Of a stretch of DNA of 64,000 nucleotides, positions 9,880 through 18,299 are shown piece by piece. The first letter of the stretch is position 1; the number at the start of each line of letters is the position of its first letter. Both the position numbers and the translations under genes were made by a program. The stretch lies in assembly GCF_002844575.1 (NCBI RefSeq), contig NZ_PIQO01000021.1:1-64000 (forward strand), given 5' to 3'. The notes beneath the pieces were generated by a model. That model made no database searches and was not told the origin of the DNA. It saw nothing but the letters and a program-made list of their open reading frames with translations. This DNA is from Heyndrickxia camelliae (lineage in GTDB: Bacteria; Bacillota; Bacilli; Bacillales; Bacillaceae_C).

Positions 9880-11079
9880 ATGGAAAAATCACAAAAATTT
9901 ATAGATAAGATAGATTGGACACTAATTTTAATCCTATTTTTATTTTTTCTTGTAAGCTGCATTTCGATTTCAAGTGCCCAAACATCTGATCAATACGGAA
10001 TGAATTTTGTCATTCGGCAAGCTTTCTGGTACGGCATCGGTATCGTCATCATTGCCTTTTCCCTTTTATTGGAACCAAGTCAATATAATAAACTGTCCTT
10101 TTACTTATATGGTGCCGGTATTATTTTGCTCATAGGATTAATCATTGCTCCTCATTGTCTTGACGAAGGTTGCCTTGTCCCAAGAAAAAACGGTGCAATA
10201 AGCTGGTACATCTTGCCTGGTGCAGGTCAAATACAACCTTCTGAATTTATGAAGCCCTTTATTATCTTAGCGATAAGTAGAGTGATTTCATCTCATCATG
10301 AAAAGGTGCGATTAAAAACGTTGAAGAGTGACTTTCTTCTATTATTGAAAATCGTAGTCGTCGCGATTATACCGCTGGGATTGATTATGATGCAGCCCGA
10401 TTTAGGAACAAGCATGGTTATTTTAGTGATTGTTGCTGGAATGATACTTGTATCAGGTATTACTTGGAAAATAATTGCCCCTTTATATATTTCCTTAATT
10501 ACAATCGGAGGAACTATATTATCCTTAGCAATTTATAAACCAGAAATTTTAATTAAATTTTTGCAAGTCCCAGCATATCAATTTGACAGAATTAATACTT
10601 GGATTGATCCAGAAAATTATCCTGATGCTGGTCGACAATTGCGAAGTTCTATTATGTCGATAGGATCTGGAGAAGTCTTTGGAAAAGGATTTATGGGAAA
10701 ACAAGTGTATCTTCCTGAGAGACATACCGATTTTATCTTCAGTGTAATTGGAGAGGAGTATGGCTTTATAGGATCAAGCTTAGTTATCTGCTTATTTTTC
10801 ATTCTTATATATCACATAACAAAAACAGCTATTTTAACAAACGATAAGTTTAATACATATGTGTGCGCAGGAGTCATCTCCATGATAACTTTTCATGTCT
10901 TTCAAAATATCGGTATGACAATACAGGTTCTGCCAATTACCGGTATTCCTTTGCCATTTATTAGTTATGGTGGGAGTTCATTGATGGGAAATATGCTTGC
11001 TTTAGGGGTCATTTTTAGTATTCGCTTTTATCATAAAGAGTATATGTTTTCGACTTCATCCGATCGCTTTTATATGTAG
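9880..11079 (+). CDS. rodA: SEDS-family peptidoglycan polymerase, RodA type
   Basis: A 399-residue protein with about ten membrane segments. SEDS proteins are lipid II glycosyltransferases that make glycan strands with a class B penicillin-binding protein. Supporting motifs: PGAGQIQPSEFMKPF, MMQPDLGTSM, DAGRQLRSSIMSIGSGEVFGKG, PERHTDFIFSVIGEEYGFIG and ITGIPLPFISYGGSS, all characteristic of FtsW/RodA/SpoVE. The loop between the third and fourth segments is short and lysine-poor. I place the start at the ATG at 9880 with AGGTG six bases before; a GTG at 9871 is an alternative giving 402 residues. It is flanked by two CorC-type genes, but the first has its own terminator. RodA versus FtsW is judged from length and motifs. 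Confidence 0.85.
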   Translation: MEKSQKFIDKIDWTLILILFLFFLVSCISISSAQTSDQYGMNFVIRQAFWYGIGIVIIAFSLLLEPSQYNKLSFYLYGAGIILLIGLIIAPHCLDEGCLVPRKNGAISWYILPGAGQIQPSEFMKPFIILAISRVISSHHEKVRLKTLKSDFLLLLKIVVVAIIPLGLIMMQPDLGTSMVILVIVAGMILVSGITWKIIAPLYISLITIGGTILSLAIYKPEILIKFLQVPAYQFDRINTWIDPENYPDAGRQLRSSIMSIGSGEVFGKGFMGKQVYLPERHTDFIFSVIGEEYGFIGSSLVICLFFILIYHITKTAILTNDKFNTYVCAGVISMITFHVFQNIGMTIQVLPITGIPLPFISYGGSSLMGNMLALGVIFSIRFYHKEYMFSTSSDRFYM

Positions 11080-11349
11080 CAAAAATTACTCGCAAAAAAA
11101 GCTCACCCTTTTGAAAAAATGGACTTCAGAAAAGAATACTGGACAATAAATTTCCATATTGTAAAATAATAGGGTTAATTTCGAGTATATTTTTTGTCGC
11201 CCTTAATTAAATATCTTTAGGGTGTTTAGCTTCAAGGTATCTTTTCTTATATATGATTATCTTTTTATTAAGCTTAAAAAAATTTAGGCTTTTGTTGTTA
11301 AAACAACGATTTTTGAGAAAGTGGCCTTAGTTAATAAAAAGCATCACGT
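11080..11349. other. AT-rich intergenic region upstream of merR
   Basis: No gene is seen. A short hairpin GTTGT/ACAAC occurs near 11295-11308. No convincing terminator follows rodA. Confidence 0.4.
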
Positions 11350-11378
11350 TTGACTGTACGGTTTCTTTTTTTTATAAT
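11350..11378 (+). promoter_or_regulatory. Sigma-A promoter of the merR-corC unit
   Basis: TTGACT (11350-11355) and TATAAT (11373-11378) are 17 bases apart. Spacing is normal, not the stretched 19-20 bases typical of promoters activated by MerR proteins. A hairpin AAAATGG/CCATTTT follows near 11401-11420, before the ribosome binding site. Confidence 0.7.
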
Positions 11379-11439
11379 ATTAATAATATTTTAGCGTAAA
11401 AAATGGTAAAAACCATTTTCCTTTAAGGGTGGTGATAAG

Positions 11440-11858
11440 ATGGGGTCGTATACCGTATTGGTGAGTTAGCAACCTTAGCAAATGTATCTAAGAGAACAAT
11501 AGATTACTATACGAGTTTGGGTCTCTTACAGGCTAATCGTTCTAAATCAAATTATCGTATATATGCTTCCGAAGCTTTAGATGATCTTAAATTTATTGAA
11601 AGATATAAAAAGCTTGGAGTATCACTTGAGACTATTCGCAGGAAAATGGAAATGAAGAAATGCCATGAAATGAATGAATTCATTGTGGAACAGCATATCG
11701 AGTCCGTTTCAGAGCATATGAAACAACTAAATATGGAGCTATCCGATTTGGCGCCAGTATTTGAGGTACTTAATACAAAGCAAAAAGAAGCTATTTTCAA
11801 GAGGCTAACTATAGAGAGCGTTGCATTAATGCAATCGCTACATTTCTTAACAAAATAG
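11440..11858 (+). pseudogene. MerR-family transcriptional regulator with an apparent frameshift in the first codons
   Basis: The ideal start is ATG at 11440 with AGGGTGGTGAT upstream, but that frame reads MGSYTVLVS and stops at 11467. The reading frame of the regulator (YRIGELATLANVSKRTIDYY, typical MerR helix-turn-helix) is shifted and has an in-frame stop at 11436 and no usable start before codon 11517, inside the helix-turn-helix. Removing two bases (a TA repeat in GTATAC at about 11449-11453) would restore MGSYRIGEL and a protein of about 138 residues. The rest of the frame is intact, with a helical C-terminal half (about 45-138). It may be a recent inactivation, a sequencing error or phase-variable. 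It precedes the CorC-type gene, which it may regulate. Confidence 0.7.
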
Positions 11859-11901
11859 GAGGTGACTCCTATCCCGTATTTCACGGGGTAGGGAAACTTA
11901 T
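11857..11901 (+). promoter_or_regulatory. Hairpin between the Shine-Dalgarno sequence and start codon of the second CorC-type gene
   Basis: A strong AGGAGGTGA (11857-11865) overlaps the merR stop codon, yet the only usable start codon is TTG at 11902, 36 bases later. In between, CCTATCCCGT (11868-11877) pairs with ACGGGGTAGG (11883-11892), a 10-bp stem with one G-U pair and a 5-base loop. An alternative fold pairs ATAGGAG with CTCCTAT (about 11855-11872), masking the ribosome binding site. Folding the first hairpin would bring the Shine-Dalgarno sequence to a normal distance from TTG. Confidence 0.55.
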
Positions 11902-13251
11902 TTGGACATATTTAAACTAGTGCTTGTTTTTTTACTAATAGCACTTTCCGCATTTTTTGTTGCATCGGAGTTTGCAATTATAAGGGTGCGGAGCTCACGA
12001 ATCGACCAGCTCATTGAAGAAGGGAATAAAAATGCGCTGGCAGTGAAAAAAATTATTACGAACTTGGATGAGTATTTATCTGCCTGTCAGCTCGGAATTA
12101 CCATTGCATCATTGGTATTAGGATGGATCGGGGAGTCGGTAGTATCCAAATTGCTGCACCCACTGTTTGATTTAATCCATATTCCAGTTTCTATTTCAAA
12201 TGTGATTTCATTGGCACTCTCATTTGCAACTATCACATTCATACATGTGGTAGTTGGTGAATTAGCACCAAAAACACTGGCCATTCAAAAAGCAGAAGCA
12301 TTGAGTTTATTTCATGCAAAGCCTTTAATCTTCTTCTATCGTTTAATGTTCCCGTTTATTTGGATATTAAACACATCTGCACGTCTCGTTACAAAAGTTT
12401 TTGGTCTTAAACCTGCGAGTGAAAATGACATTGCCCATTCGGAAGAGGAATTGCGAATTATTTTATCCGAAAGCTACAAAAGTGGAGAAATCAATCAATC
12501 AGAGTTTAAATATGTAAATAACATTTTTGATTTTGACAACCGAATTGCAAAAGAAATAATGGTACCTCGTACCGAGATTATTTCCTTATCGAAAGAAGAT
12601 AATCTTCAAGCATTTTTAGATATTGCAAAAGAAGAACGCTTTACACGATATCCAATAATAGACGGAGATAAAGACCATATCATTGGGATTGTGAATGTAA
12701 AAGAAGTACTTACAGACATAATCCATGACAAAGAAATAGAAGCATTGTCTTTACAGGATTATATACGACCAATTATACGTGTAATTGATTCGATTCCGAT
12801 TCATGATTTATTGGTCATGATGCAAAAGGAACGTATTCATATGGCTGTATTAATTGATGAGTATGGCGGCACTTCCGGTCTAGTAACAGTAGAAGATATA
12901 TTAGAGGAAATTGTCGGAGAAATCCGCGATGAATTTGATATGGATGAAGTACCATTAGTTCGGAAAGTAAAGGAAGATCATTTTATCATTGATTCTAAGG
13001 TACTTTTAAGTGAAGTGAACGATTTATTGGGAATTGATATTCAAGATGAAGATATCGATACCCTCGGTGGCTGGGTGCTATCCGAAAATTACGAAGCCAA
13101 GCAAGGCGATATTATCGAATTTGAGGATTACGAGTTTATTATAAAAGAAATAGAAGATCTTCACGTTAAGTATATTGAGGTAAAGAAAAAAAACCCTCAA
13201 GAGGTAAAATTGAAACATAATATTACGCTTACCAATTCGGAAGCGATTTAA
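11902..13251 (+). CDS. CorC/CNNM-type transporter (HlyC/MpfA family), copy 2
   Basis: A 449-residue paralogue of the gene at 8443, with the same order: CNNM membrane domain (about 1-195), CBS pair (VPRTEIISLSKEDN and LIDEYGGTSGLVTVEDILEEI), and CorC/HlyC C-terminal domain, plus a longer polar tail (KKKNPQEVKLKHN). Such proteins are membrane Mg2+/Co2+ exporters or, in older work, uptake partners. TTG is used as start because no ATG or GTG lies in frame upstream before a stop. The gene is preceded by a damaged merR gene, suggesting metal- or stress-linked control. It ends in a terminator shared with convergent argS. Confidence 0.88.
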   Translation: MDIFKLVLVFLLIALSAFFVASEFAIIRVRSSRIDQLIEEGNKNALAVKKIITNLDEYLSACQLGITIASLVLGWIGESVVSKLLHPLFDLIHIPVSISNVISLALSFATITFIHVVVGELAPKTLAIQKAEALSLFHAKPLIFFYRLMFPFIWILNTSARLVTKVFGLKPASENDIAHSEEELRIILSESYKSGEINQSEFKYVNNIFDFDNRIAKEIMVPRTEIISLSKEDNLQAFLDIAKEERFTRYPIIDGDKDHIIGIVNVKEVLTDIIHDKEIEALSLQDYIRPIIRVIDSIPIHDLLVMMQKERIHMAVLIDEYGGTSGLVTVEDILEEIVGEIRDEFDMDEVPLVRKVKEDHFIIDSKVLLSEVNDLLGIDIQDEDIDTLGGWVLSENYEAKQGDIIEFEDYEFIIKEIEDLHVKYIEVKKKNPQEVKLKHNITLTNSEAI

Positions 13252-13279
13252 AAAGCACTGGCATCCCCAGTGCTTTTTT
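13250..13279. terminator. Bidirectional terminator between corC-type gene and argS
   Basis: AGCACTGG (13254-13261) pairs with CCAGTGCT (13267-13274), flanked by A-run and T-run giving U tracts on both strands. Confidence 0.85.
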
Positions 13280-14967
13280 TACATTTCAGGCGGAGCTTTG
13301 ATTCCAAGTATTCTTAACCCTTCCTCTAGAACAATCGTTACAGCTTTCACTAAAGCGATTCTTGAAATGAACTCTTCATCCTTTTCAATAATCCGTACCT
13401 TCGCATAATATTTATTAAAGGATTGACTCAGATGAATTAAGTACTTTGCCAAAACAGACGGAGAATACCGGTTGTACGCATTTTCGATTATTTCCCGGAA
13501 ATGATTTAAGTGCTTAATGATTTCCCAGCTTTCCTCATCATTTAATCCCTGAAACTCATATTTATTTATATTTGACTTTTTTAATATAGACATTGCTCGT
13601 GCATAGGTGTATTGAACATATGGTCCTGTTTCCCCTTCAAATGTAAGCATATCTTTTAAGGAAAATTCAATATTGTTGAGTCTGTCATTCTTTAAGTCGT
13701 GAAAAATTATGGCGCCTACTCCTACTGATTCCGCTACTTTCTCCGCATTCTTTAAAGAAGGGTTTTTATCAGCAATATTCTTTTCAGCATGTTGGATAGC
13801 CTCTCTTAAAACCTCTTCTAATAAAATAACCCGTCCTTTCCGTGTTGACATTCTCTTCCCATCTTTTAAATACAATCCAAATGGAATATGGTGCATTCCC
13901 TCTGCCCATTCAAAATTTAATTTTCTTAGGACCCCTTTTACTTGTTTAAAATGAACGGTTTGTTCCTGACCTACAACATACAGTGCAGTATCAAACCGAT
14001 AAGTGTTTTGGCGATAAATAGCTGCTGCCAAATCTCTTGTAGCATAAAGGGTTGCCCCATCTGATTTTCTGATTAGACACGGTGGTAGCTGAAGATTATC
14101 AAACTGTACCACCTCTGCCCCTTCAGAAATTTCCAATAATTTTTGGTCTTTCAGTAAGTCGACAACCTCATCCATCTTATCATTATAAAATGCTTCCCCA
14201 TTATAGGAATCAAAAGAAACTCCCAATAAATCATATATTTCCATAAATGCTTTTATAGACTCATCCCGAAACCATTGCCATAATTTTAAGTTTTCATTAT
14301 CGCCGTCTTCCAAGCTTTTAAAGGCTGCACGTGCTTCATCCTCAAGTCTTTCGTTCTTTTCTGCTTCTTCGTGGAATTTTACGTATAACTTCGATAGCTC
14401 TTTGATAGGATTACTTTTTACCTTTGACTCGTCACCCCATTTTTTATAGGCAGTTATGAGTTTACCAAATTGAGTACCCCAATCTCCTAAATGATTAATC
14501 TTCACTGTTTTATATCCGCATTTGTCAGCTAGATTCGCCAATGCATTTCCTATTACCGTTGAACGCAAATGGCCCATTGAAAAGGGTCGTGCAATATTTG
14601 GGGATGACATATCCAATAGAACTGTCTTGTGTTCCCCTATAGACCCCTTTCCGAATTCATGTCCTTCTTTTAACACTTTTGTGATAACTGTCTTCCCAAT
14701 TACTTTCGATGAAAAGAACACATTTAAGTACGGTCCGATTGGTTTTACTTGAGAAAAGCGTTTACTCTTCTCTAATTTCTTAGAAAGCTCTTCAGCAATA
14801 TGTGCAGGTGATTGTCTCAAAGCCTTCGCAAGTTGAAAACAAGGGAAGGCTAAATCCCCATGTTCTGGATTCTTTGGTATTTCAATAAGATTGTTTATTT
14901 CCCCCTCCGTCATCGTATTCTGTACATGACCCTCTAGTTCTTCAGCCAGCAGTTTTTTTAGATCCAT
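13279..14967 (-). CDS. argS: Arginyl-tRNA synthetase (second, non-B. subtilis type)
   Basis: A 562-residue class I synthetase charging tRNA-Arg. It shows the ATP-site motif SSPNIARPFSMGHLRST (122-138; MGHL corresponds to HIGH), a KMSKS-like RMSTRKG at 372-378, and a C-terminal DALR anticodon-binding domain ending GLRILGIKAPPEM. The sequence differs strongly from the B. subtilis ArgS I recall and resembles the second synthetase type (argS2-like) present in some bacilli, so the genome probably has another argS. Expression is controlled by a T-box leader with an arginine specifier. ATG follows AGGAGGGAAAATGC. Confidence 0.9.
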   Translation of the reverse strand: MDLKKLLAEELEGHVQNTMTEGEINNLIEIPKNPEHGDLAFPCFQLAKALRQSPAHIAEELSKKLEKSKRFSQVKPIGPYLNVFFSSKVIGKTVITKVLKEGHEFGKGSIGEHKTVLLDMSSPNIARPFSMGHLRSTVIGNALANLADKCGYKTVKINHLGDWGTQFGKLITAYKKWGDESKVKSNPIKELSKLYVKFHEEAEKNERLEDEARAAFKSLEDGDNENLKLWQWFRDESIKAFMEIYDLLGVSFDSYNGEAFYNDKMDEVVDLLKDQKLLEISEGAEVVQFDNLQLPPCLIRKSDGATLYATRDLAAAIYRQNTYRFDTALYVVGQEQTVHFKQVKGVLRKLNFEWAEGMHHIPFGLYLKDGKRMSTRKGRVILLEEVLREAIQHAEKNIADKNPSLKNAEKVAESVGVGAIIFHDLKNDRLNNIEFSLKDMLTFEGETGPYVQYTYARAMSILKKSNINKYEFQGLNDEESWEIIKHLNHFREIIENAYNRYSPSVLAKYLIHLSQSFNKYYAKVRIIEKDEEFISRIALVKAVTIVLEEGLRILGIKAPPEM

Positions 14968-14990
14968 GCATTTTCCCTCCTAAATAAAAT

Positions 14991-15224
14991 CAAAAAGCTC
15001 GTCTCTTTATAAAGAGACGAGCTAGCCCGCGGTACCACTCTAATTGTTCAGGTTATAACCACTTTTCCTTATAACGGGAGTTCCCGAATCATCCTACTGA
15101 ATTTCAGATTCATCTCTCCGAAGTGCGCTTCATCCAGTGGTTCTACGCCAGGCTTCCACCATCCCCAGCTCTCTATCGTTTCTCCAACTAGATTACTCTC
15201 TTCATCCTCGAGTTTTCATTATTA
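14991..15224 (-). ncRNA. T-box leader (arginine specific) of argS
   Basis: On the minus strand this leader has stem I with the AGTA bulge region and GGTGGAAGCC, the specifier block GAAgCGCaCTT in which CGC (15125-15127) is an arginine codon, the conserved T-box core TGGTACCGCGGG (15026-15037), and a terminator whose stem AGCTCGTCTCTTT (14996-15008 and 15011-15023) is perfect and followed by five or more T residues. Uncharged tRNA-Arg should bind the specifier and stabilise the antiterminator, allowing argS transcription. Confidence 0.92.
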
Positions 15225-15230
15225 TTAAGT

Positions 15231-15258
15231 ATTATACGTATCCTATATAAAAAGGCAA
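15231..15258 (-). promoter_or_regulatory. Sigma-A promoter of the argS T-box transcript
   Basis: TTGCCT (15253-15258) and TATAAT (15231-15236) on the minus strand, 16 bases apart. It is located just upstream of the T-box stem I. Confidence 0.65.
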
Positions 15259-15364
15259 CAGTTTTTTTAATCCATTAGCTCGACGGACACCAGAACCAAT
15301 ATCCCCCTAAATGAGGCCTCTTTATAATGATAATGATTTCTGTGTCTGTTCAGGGAGGCATTTT

Positions 15365-16138
15365 TTAATATTGTCCCAGCACTCCCTTTGTCATCGCGGT
15401 CCGTTCACAGCGTTTGAAAACCAGAATGCCTAAAACAAGATAAATTGCCGCGTTTGCAATTAAACTTGTATAATCAGCCCAACTAAAATCAACAAGTGTT
15501 TTATTTTGTATCATAATTCCCCGTATCATGTCTACACCTTTTACAACTGGCAGTACAGCTAAAAAAGGAGAAATAGACATTGGAAAAAAAGTTAATCCCA
15601 TTAAGATAAATTGCAGAACCTGTAAAAAAGCGTTAATTTGTTTAATAATAATAGCCATTCCGGCAATCATGAAGCTAATACCAAACATACTTATAATAGT
15701 AAAAATTAACACAGGCAATATAGAGATTACATCAATGTTCAACCATGTATTTGTAACTAACATAGCTAAGTATAATAACACTGCTAAAATAATCAACTGT
15801 TGCAAGGTGGTAGAAATAATTCTTGCTAATAAAATCCTCCATGCCCCCATCGGAGACATATACATCTGTTCTAATGTTCCAAGCTGTGCCTCGCTCATAA
15901 TGCTCCATCCTATTCCCTGCATAGCACCCATGGACAAAAACCAAAAGACGTAGCTAACAATAGTATATTGGACATTCGTTTCCATCGTGGATGGATCGCC
16001 AACCACTTTTATTCCAAAAAACATAGCTAAAAAGATACAAAAGAAAGTGATTAGTTCACTGATAGTATTAGGAAGATATCTCTTTAATAAAATAAACTCC
16101 CTCCGGAAATTAGCATTAAACAGTTGCAGCAACTTCAC
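15365..16138 (-). CDS. ABC-2 type transporter permease
   Basis: A 257-residue membrane protein with about six hydrophobic segments (approximately 22-42, 60-80, 105-135, 140-165, 170-190, 225-245). It pairs with the ATPase at 16116, which it overlaps by 23 bases, so translation is coupled. The sequence SEAQLGTLEQMYMSPM is typical of the ABC-2 permease family used for exporters of drugs, lipids or polysaccharides. Substrate is unknown. A possible hairpin region follows at 15270-15365. Confidence 0.82.
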   Translation of the reverse strand: MKLLQLFNANFRREFILLKRYLPNTISELITFFCIFLAMFFGIKVVGDPSTMETNVQYTIVSYVFWFLSMGAMQGIGWSIMSEAQLGTLEQMYMSPMGAWRILLARIISTTLQQLIILAVLLYLAMLVTNTWLNIDVISILPVLIFTIISMFGISFMIAGMAIIIKQINAFLQVLQFILMGLTFFPMSISPFLAVLPVVKGVDMIRGIMIQNKTLVDFSWADYTSLIANAAIYLVLGILVFKRCERTAMTKGVLGQY

Positions 16139-17099
16139 GTTTCATTTCCCCCTTTACGATTTTCAAAAATACTTGTTCAAAATCAATGATAGAACGATCT
16201 ACCTTGTCAATATCAATATTCATATCTTTAAATATTTCAATGACTTTATAAAAATCCTCACTGTGGGTAATGGTTACAGTAAGCACAGATTGCATTCCCT
16301 CATTAGTCTCTAATTCCGCCATAAAATGCTTTTGAATTTCGTTTAAATCTTTATTAGAAAGCAGTGAATTGATCGTAAAGGAGTATGCTTTCGTATCAAA
16401 TAAGTCCAGCAAATCAGATACACGTTCATCCGTCACGATTCTTCCTTCATTAATAATTATCACCCGCTCGCAGATTTCTTGCACAACAGGCATATCGTGA
16501 GAACTTAGTAAAATCGTTTTATTATATTCCTTCGCAATATCCTTTAATAATTTTCTAACTTCATAGCTTGTCTCAATATCCAATCCCAATGTCGGCTCAT
16601 CAAGGAATATAATTTCTGTATTGGATAACAAGGCTACTGCAATAGAAACCTTTTGCTGCATTCCTCGTGATAAAGAATTAACCATCTCATTTGCTTTATG
16701 TGTCAAATTAAGTCTTTCTAGTAATTCATCAATTTGAGAGGATACTGCCTTTTTCGACAAACCTCGATTTCCCGAGAAATACTCTAAGTTTTCCCGCACA
16801 GTTAATCTCCAATAAAGATTGCGATTCCCCTCTAAAACGGTACTAATATGTCGAAGCGCTTTTAAACGCTGTTTTCCAATGTCAATGCCATTTATTTTTA
16901 TGGTTCCTTCATTCGGAAGCAATAAACCGCACATCATCTTAATGGTGGTTGTTTTTCCAGCACCGTTTGGGCCCAGAAGCCCAACAACTTCTCCTCTTTT
17001 CACCTTAAAGGAGACACCTTTCACCGCTTCAATGATTTCCTTTGATTTCCTTTTTCTATATCTTTTCTTAATCCCCTGAATATCAATGATATATTCCAT
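16116..17099 (-). CDS. ABC-2 type transporter ATP-binding protein
   Basis: A 327-residue cytoplasmic ATPase. Walker A GPNGAGKT is at 43-50, signature LSRGMQQK at 143-150, Walker B IIFLDEP near 163-169 and a switch histidine in LLSSHDM. The last 100 residues form a longer C-terminal domain (DLFDTKAYSF... EMKREVAATV). The first residues MEYIIDIQGIKKRYRKRKSK include a basic stretch. It pairs with the overlapping permease gene downstream, forming a two-gene exporter operon. Substrate is unknown. Confidence 0.85.
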   Translation of the reverse strand: MEYIIDIQGIKKRYRKRKSKEIIEAVKGVSFKVKRGEVVGLLGPNGAGKTTTIKMMCGLLLPNEGTIKINGIDIGKQRLKALRHISTVLEGNRNLYWRLTVRENLEYFSGNRGLSKKAVSSQIDELLERLNLTHKANEMVNSLSRGMQQKVSIAVALLSNTEIIFLDEPTLGLDIETSYEVRKLLKDIAKEYNKTILLSSHDMPVVQEICERVIIINEGRIVTDERVSDLLDLFDTKAYSFTINSLLSNKDLNEIQKHFMAELETNEGMQSVLTVTITHSEDFYKVIEIFKDMNIDIDKVDRSIIDFEQVFLKIVKGEMKREVAATV

Positions 17100-17203
17100 C
17101 TCAACACCCCTAATCAGAATTTTCTATCTTTATTATACATCATTTAATTCTAATGTTTTCCATCTCAGGACGGATATGGTTTTAGACTTTTAACCTATAA
17201 TAG

Positions 17204-17782
17204 TTATGAATATCCCTTTTTTAGCCACTTTCTAATAATTAGAGTGAGGAAAGATATAAAAATAACTAGCAAAAATCCTGTCATGACCACTCTCTTCCAA
17301 GGAAAAACGTGTTCATCCTTCGTCCCCTTTTTTAGTTCCTTCCCGACTTTTATCGGTTTCCCAAGGTGCTGTATATCTTCGTTTGCCTTAGCTAGTTCAT
17401 TGGTTCTACTACATAATTGAACTTGTAATTTCCCATCCATTTCCGTAGCATACACGATATATTCTTGGTTTTTATGAAAGTTGAATCCGCAAGAAGCTTC
17501 TGATAAGGCGGTTTGAACCATTATATTCTTTGTGTCAATACCCTTCCAAACCTTTTCCACCAAAAAAGTAACATATACTGGGTCATCACTGCTTTTGGTA
17601 AATAATGCGGTTCTACTTGTCTCCTTATTTATCACTTTCCCTTGAAACACTGCATCTGATTTCGTAAACTCTTGATTAGGAGATGCTATTGCACAACTGC
17701 AAGCAAATGACTGTTTTGGTATCCAGACATAAATGGAAACCATTAAAATGACCATTATAATGCTTATTGCTAGTTTCCTCAT
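17204..17782 (-). CDS. Secreted, membrane-anchored TIMP/netrin (NTR)-like domain protein
   Basis: A 192-residue protein starting at ATG 17782 with AGGAGTGATCTAT upstream. It has a signal peptide (MRKLAISIIMVILMVSIYVW) with a likely cleavage before Cys28, so the mature protein begins Cys-Ser-Cys, the CxC signature of the TIMP/NTR fold. Further cysteines lie in SCGFNF and QLCS. The segment DAVFQGKVINKE is typical of the family, and the C-terminus carries a membrane anchor (about residues 165-185) followed by KKGYS. In animals TIMPs inhibit metalloproteases; the bacterial role is unknown. Next to an ABC-2 exporter but with no shared promoter evident. Confidence 0.72.
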   Translation of the reverse strand: MRKLAISIIMVILMVSIYVWIPKQSFACSCAIASPNQEFTKSDAVFQGKVINKETSRTALFTKSSDDPVYVTFLVEKVWKGIDTKNIMVQTALSEASCGFNFHKNQEYIVYATEMDGKLQVQLCSRTNELAKANEDIQHLGKPIKVGKELKKGTKDEHVFPWKRVVMTGFLLVIFISFLTLIIRKWLKKGYS

Positions 17783-17879
17783 ATAGATCACTCCTAGAGC
17801 ATTTCATATACTATAAAGAAACAGACGAAAATTTATGACTAAGGTTTCATGATTAAAAAAATGTTAAGCAAATTCTTCT

Positions 17880-17917
17880 AAAAAAATAAGTCAGTGTGCA
17901 AATACACACTGACTTAT
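17880..17917 (-). terminator. Terminator of the 50-residue gene
   Basis: Perfect 13-bp stem ATAAGTCAGTGTG (17886-17898) / CACACTGACTTAT (17905-17917) with 6-base loop and a T-run on the minus strand. Confidence 0.85.
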
Positions 17918-17923
17918 CACCGA

Positions 17924-18076
17924 CTAATGATGTAGTTTTGGATATTTAGGAATCAATTTGACATCCTCTAGTACTTTAAAAAGCTCGCGGCGAGATTTTG
18001 TTTTCGTCATCTTTACCCCAATACCCGCTAAGTTTGCCATTACCTTTTTTAGTTGATCATGATCTTTTCTTTTCAA
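17924..18076 (-). CDS. Small hypothetical protein, 50 residues, basic
   Basis: A complete short frame begins with TTG at 18076, preceded by AGAGGTGAT (within 18081-18091) at good spacing, and ends TAG just before a strong terminator. The translated product starts MKRKDHDQLKKVMANLAGIG and ends KLIPKYPKLHH; it is lysine-rich with a possible short helix. The combination of ribosome binding site, compact frame and terminator supports a real gene. No family recognised. Confidence 0.6.
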   Translation of the reverse strand: MKRKDHDQLKKVMANLAGIGVKMTKTKSRRELFKVLEDVKLIPKYPKLHH

Positions 18077-18299
18077 GATAGATCACCTCTTTTGATTTTA
18101 CGACTCTCTATTATTTTACCCCATTATCCAATGTCTGTATATTGATTTTGAAAATTTTTAACATTCTCTTCACATCTATTTACTTTGTGATTCTGAAATA
18201 CCACTCACTAGAAATAAATGAGAAAGTGAGACATTGTAACAAATTGAGTTACCGAAGTATATGGAGCAACACTGCTATTTTTTAACTCCTAAACATCCC

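Noticed and set aside
15259-15364. Hairpin between the ABC-2 operon and argS promoter
   Set aside because: GCCTC/GAGGC pairing has a very long loop and the T-run is on the strand with no gene; too uncertain to call a terminator.
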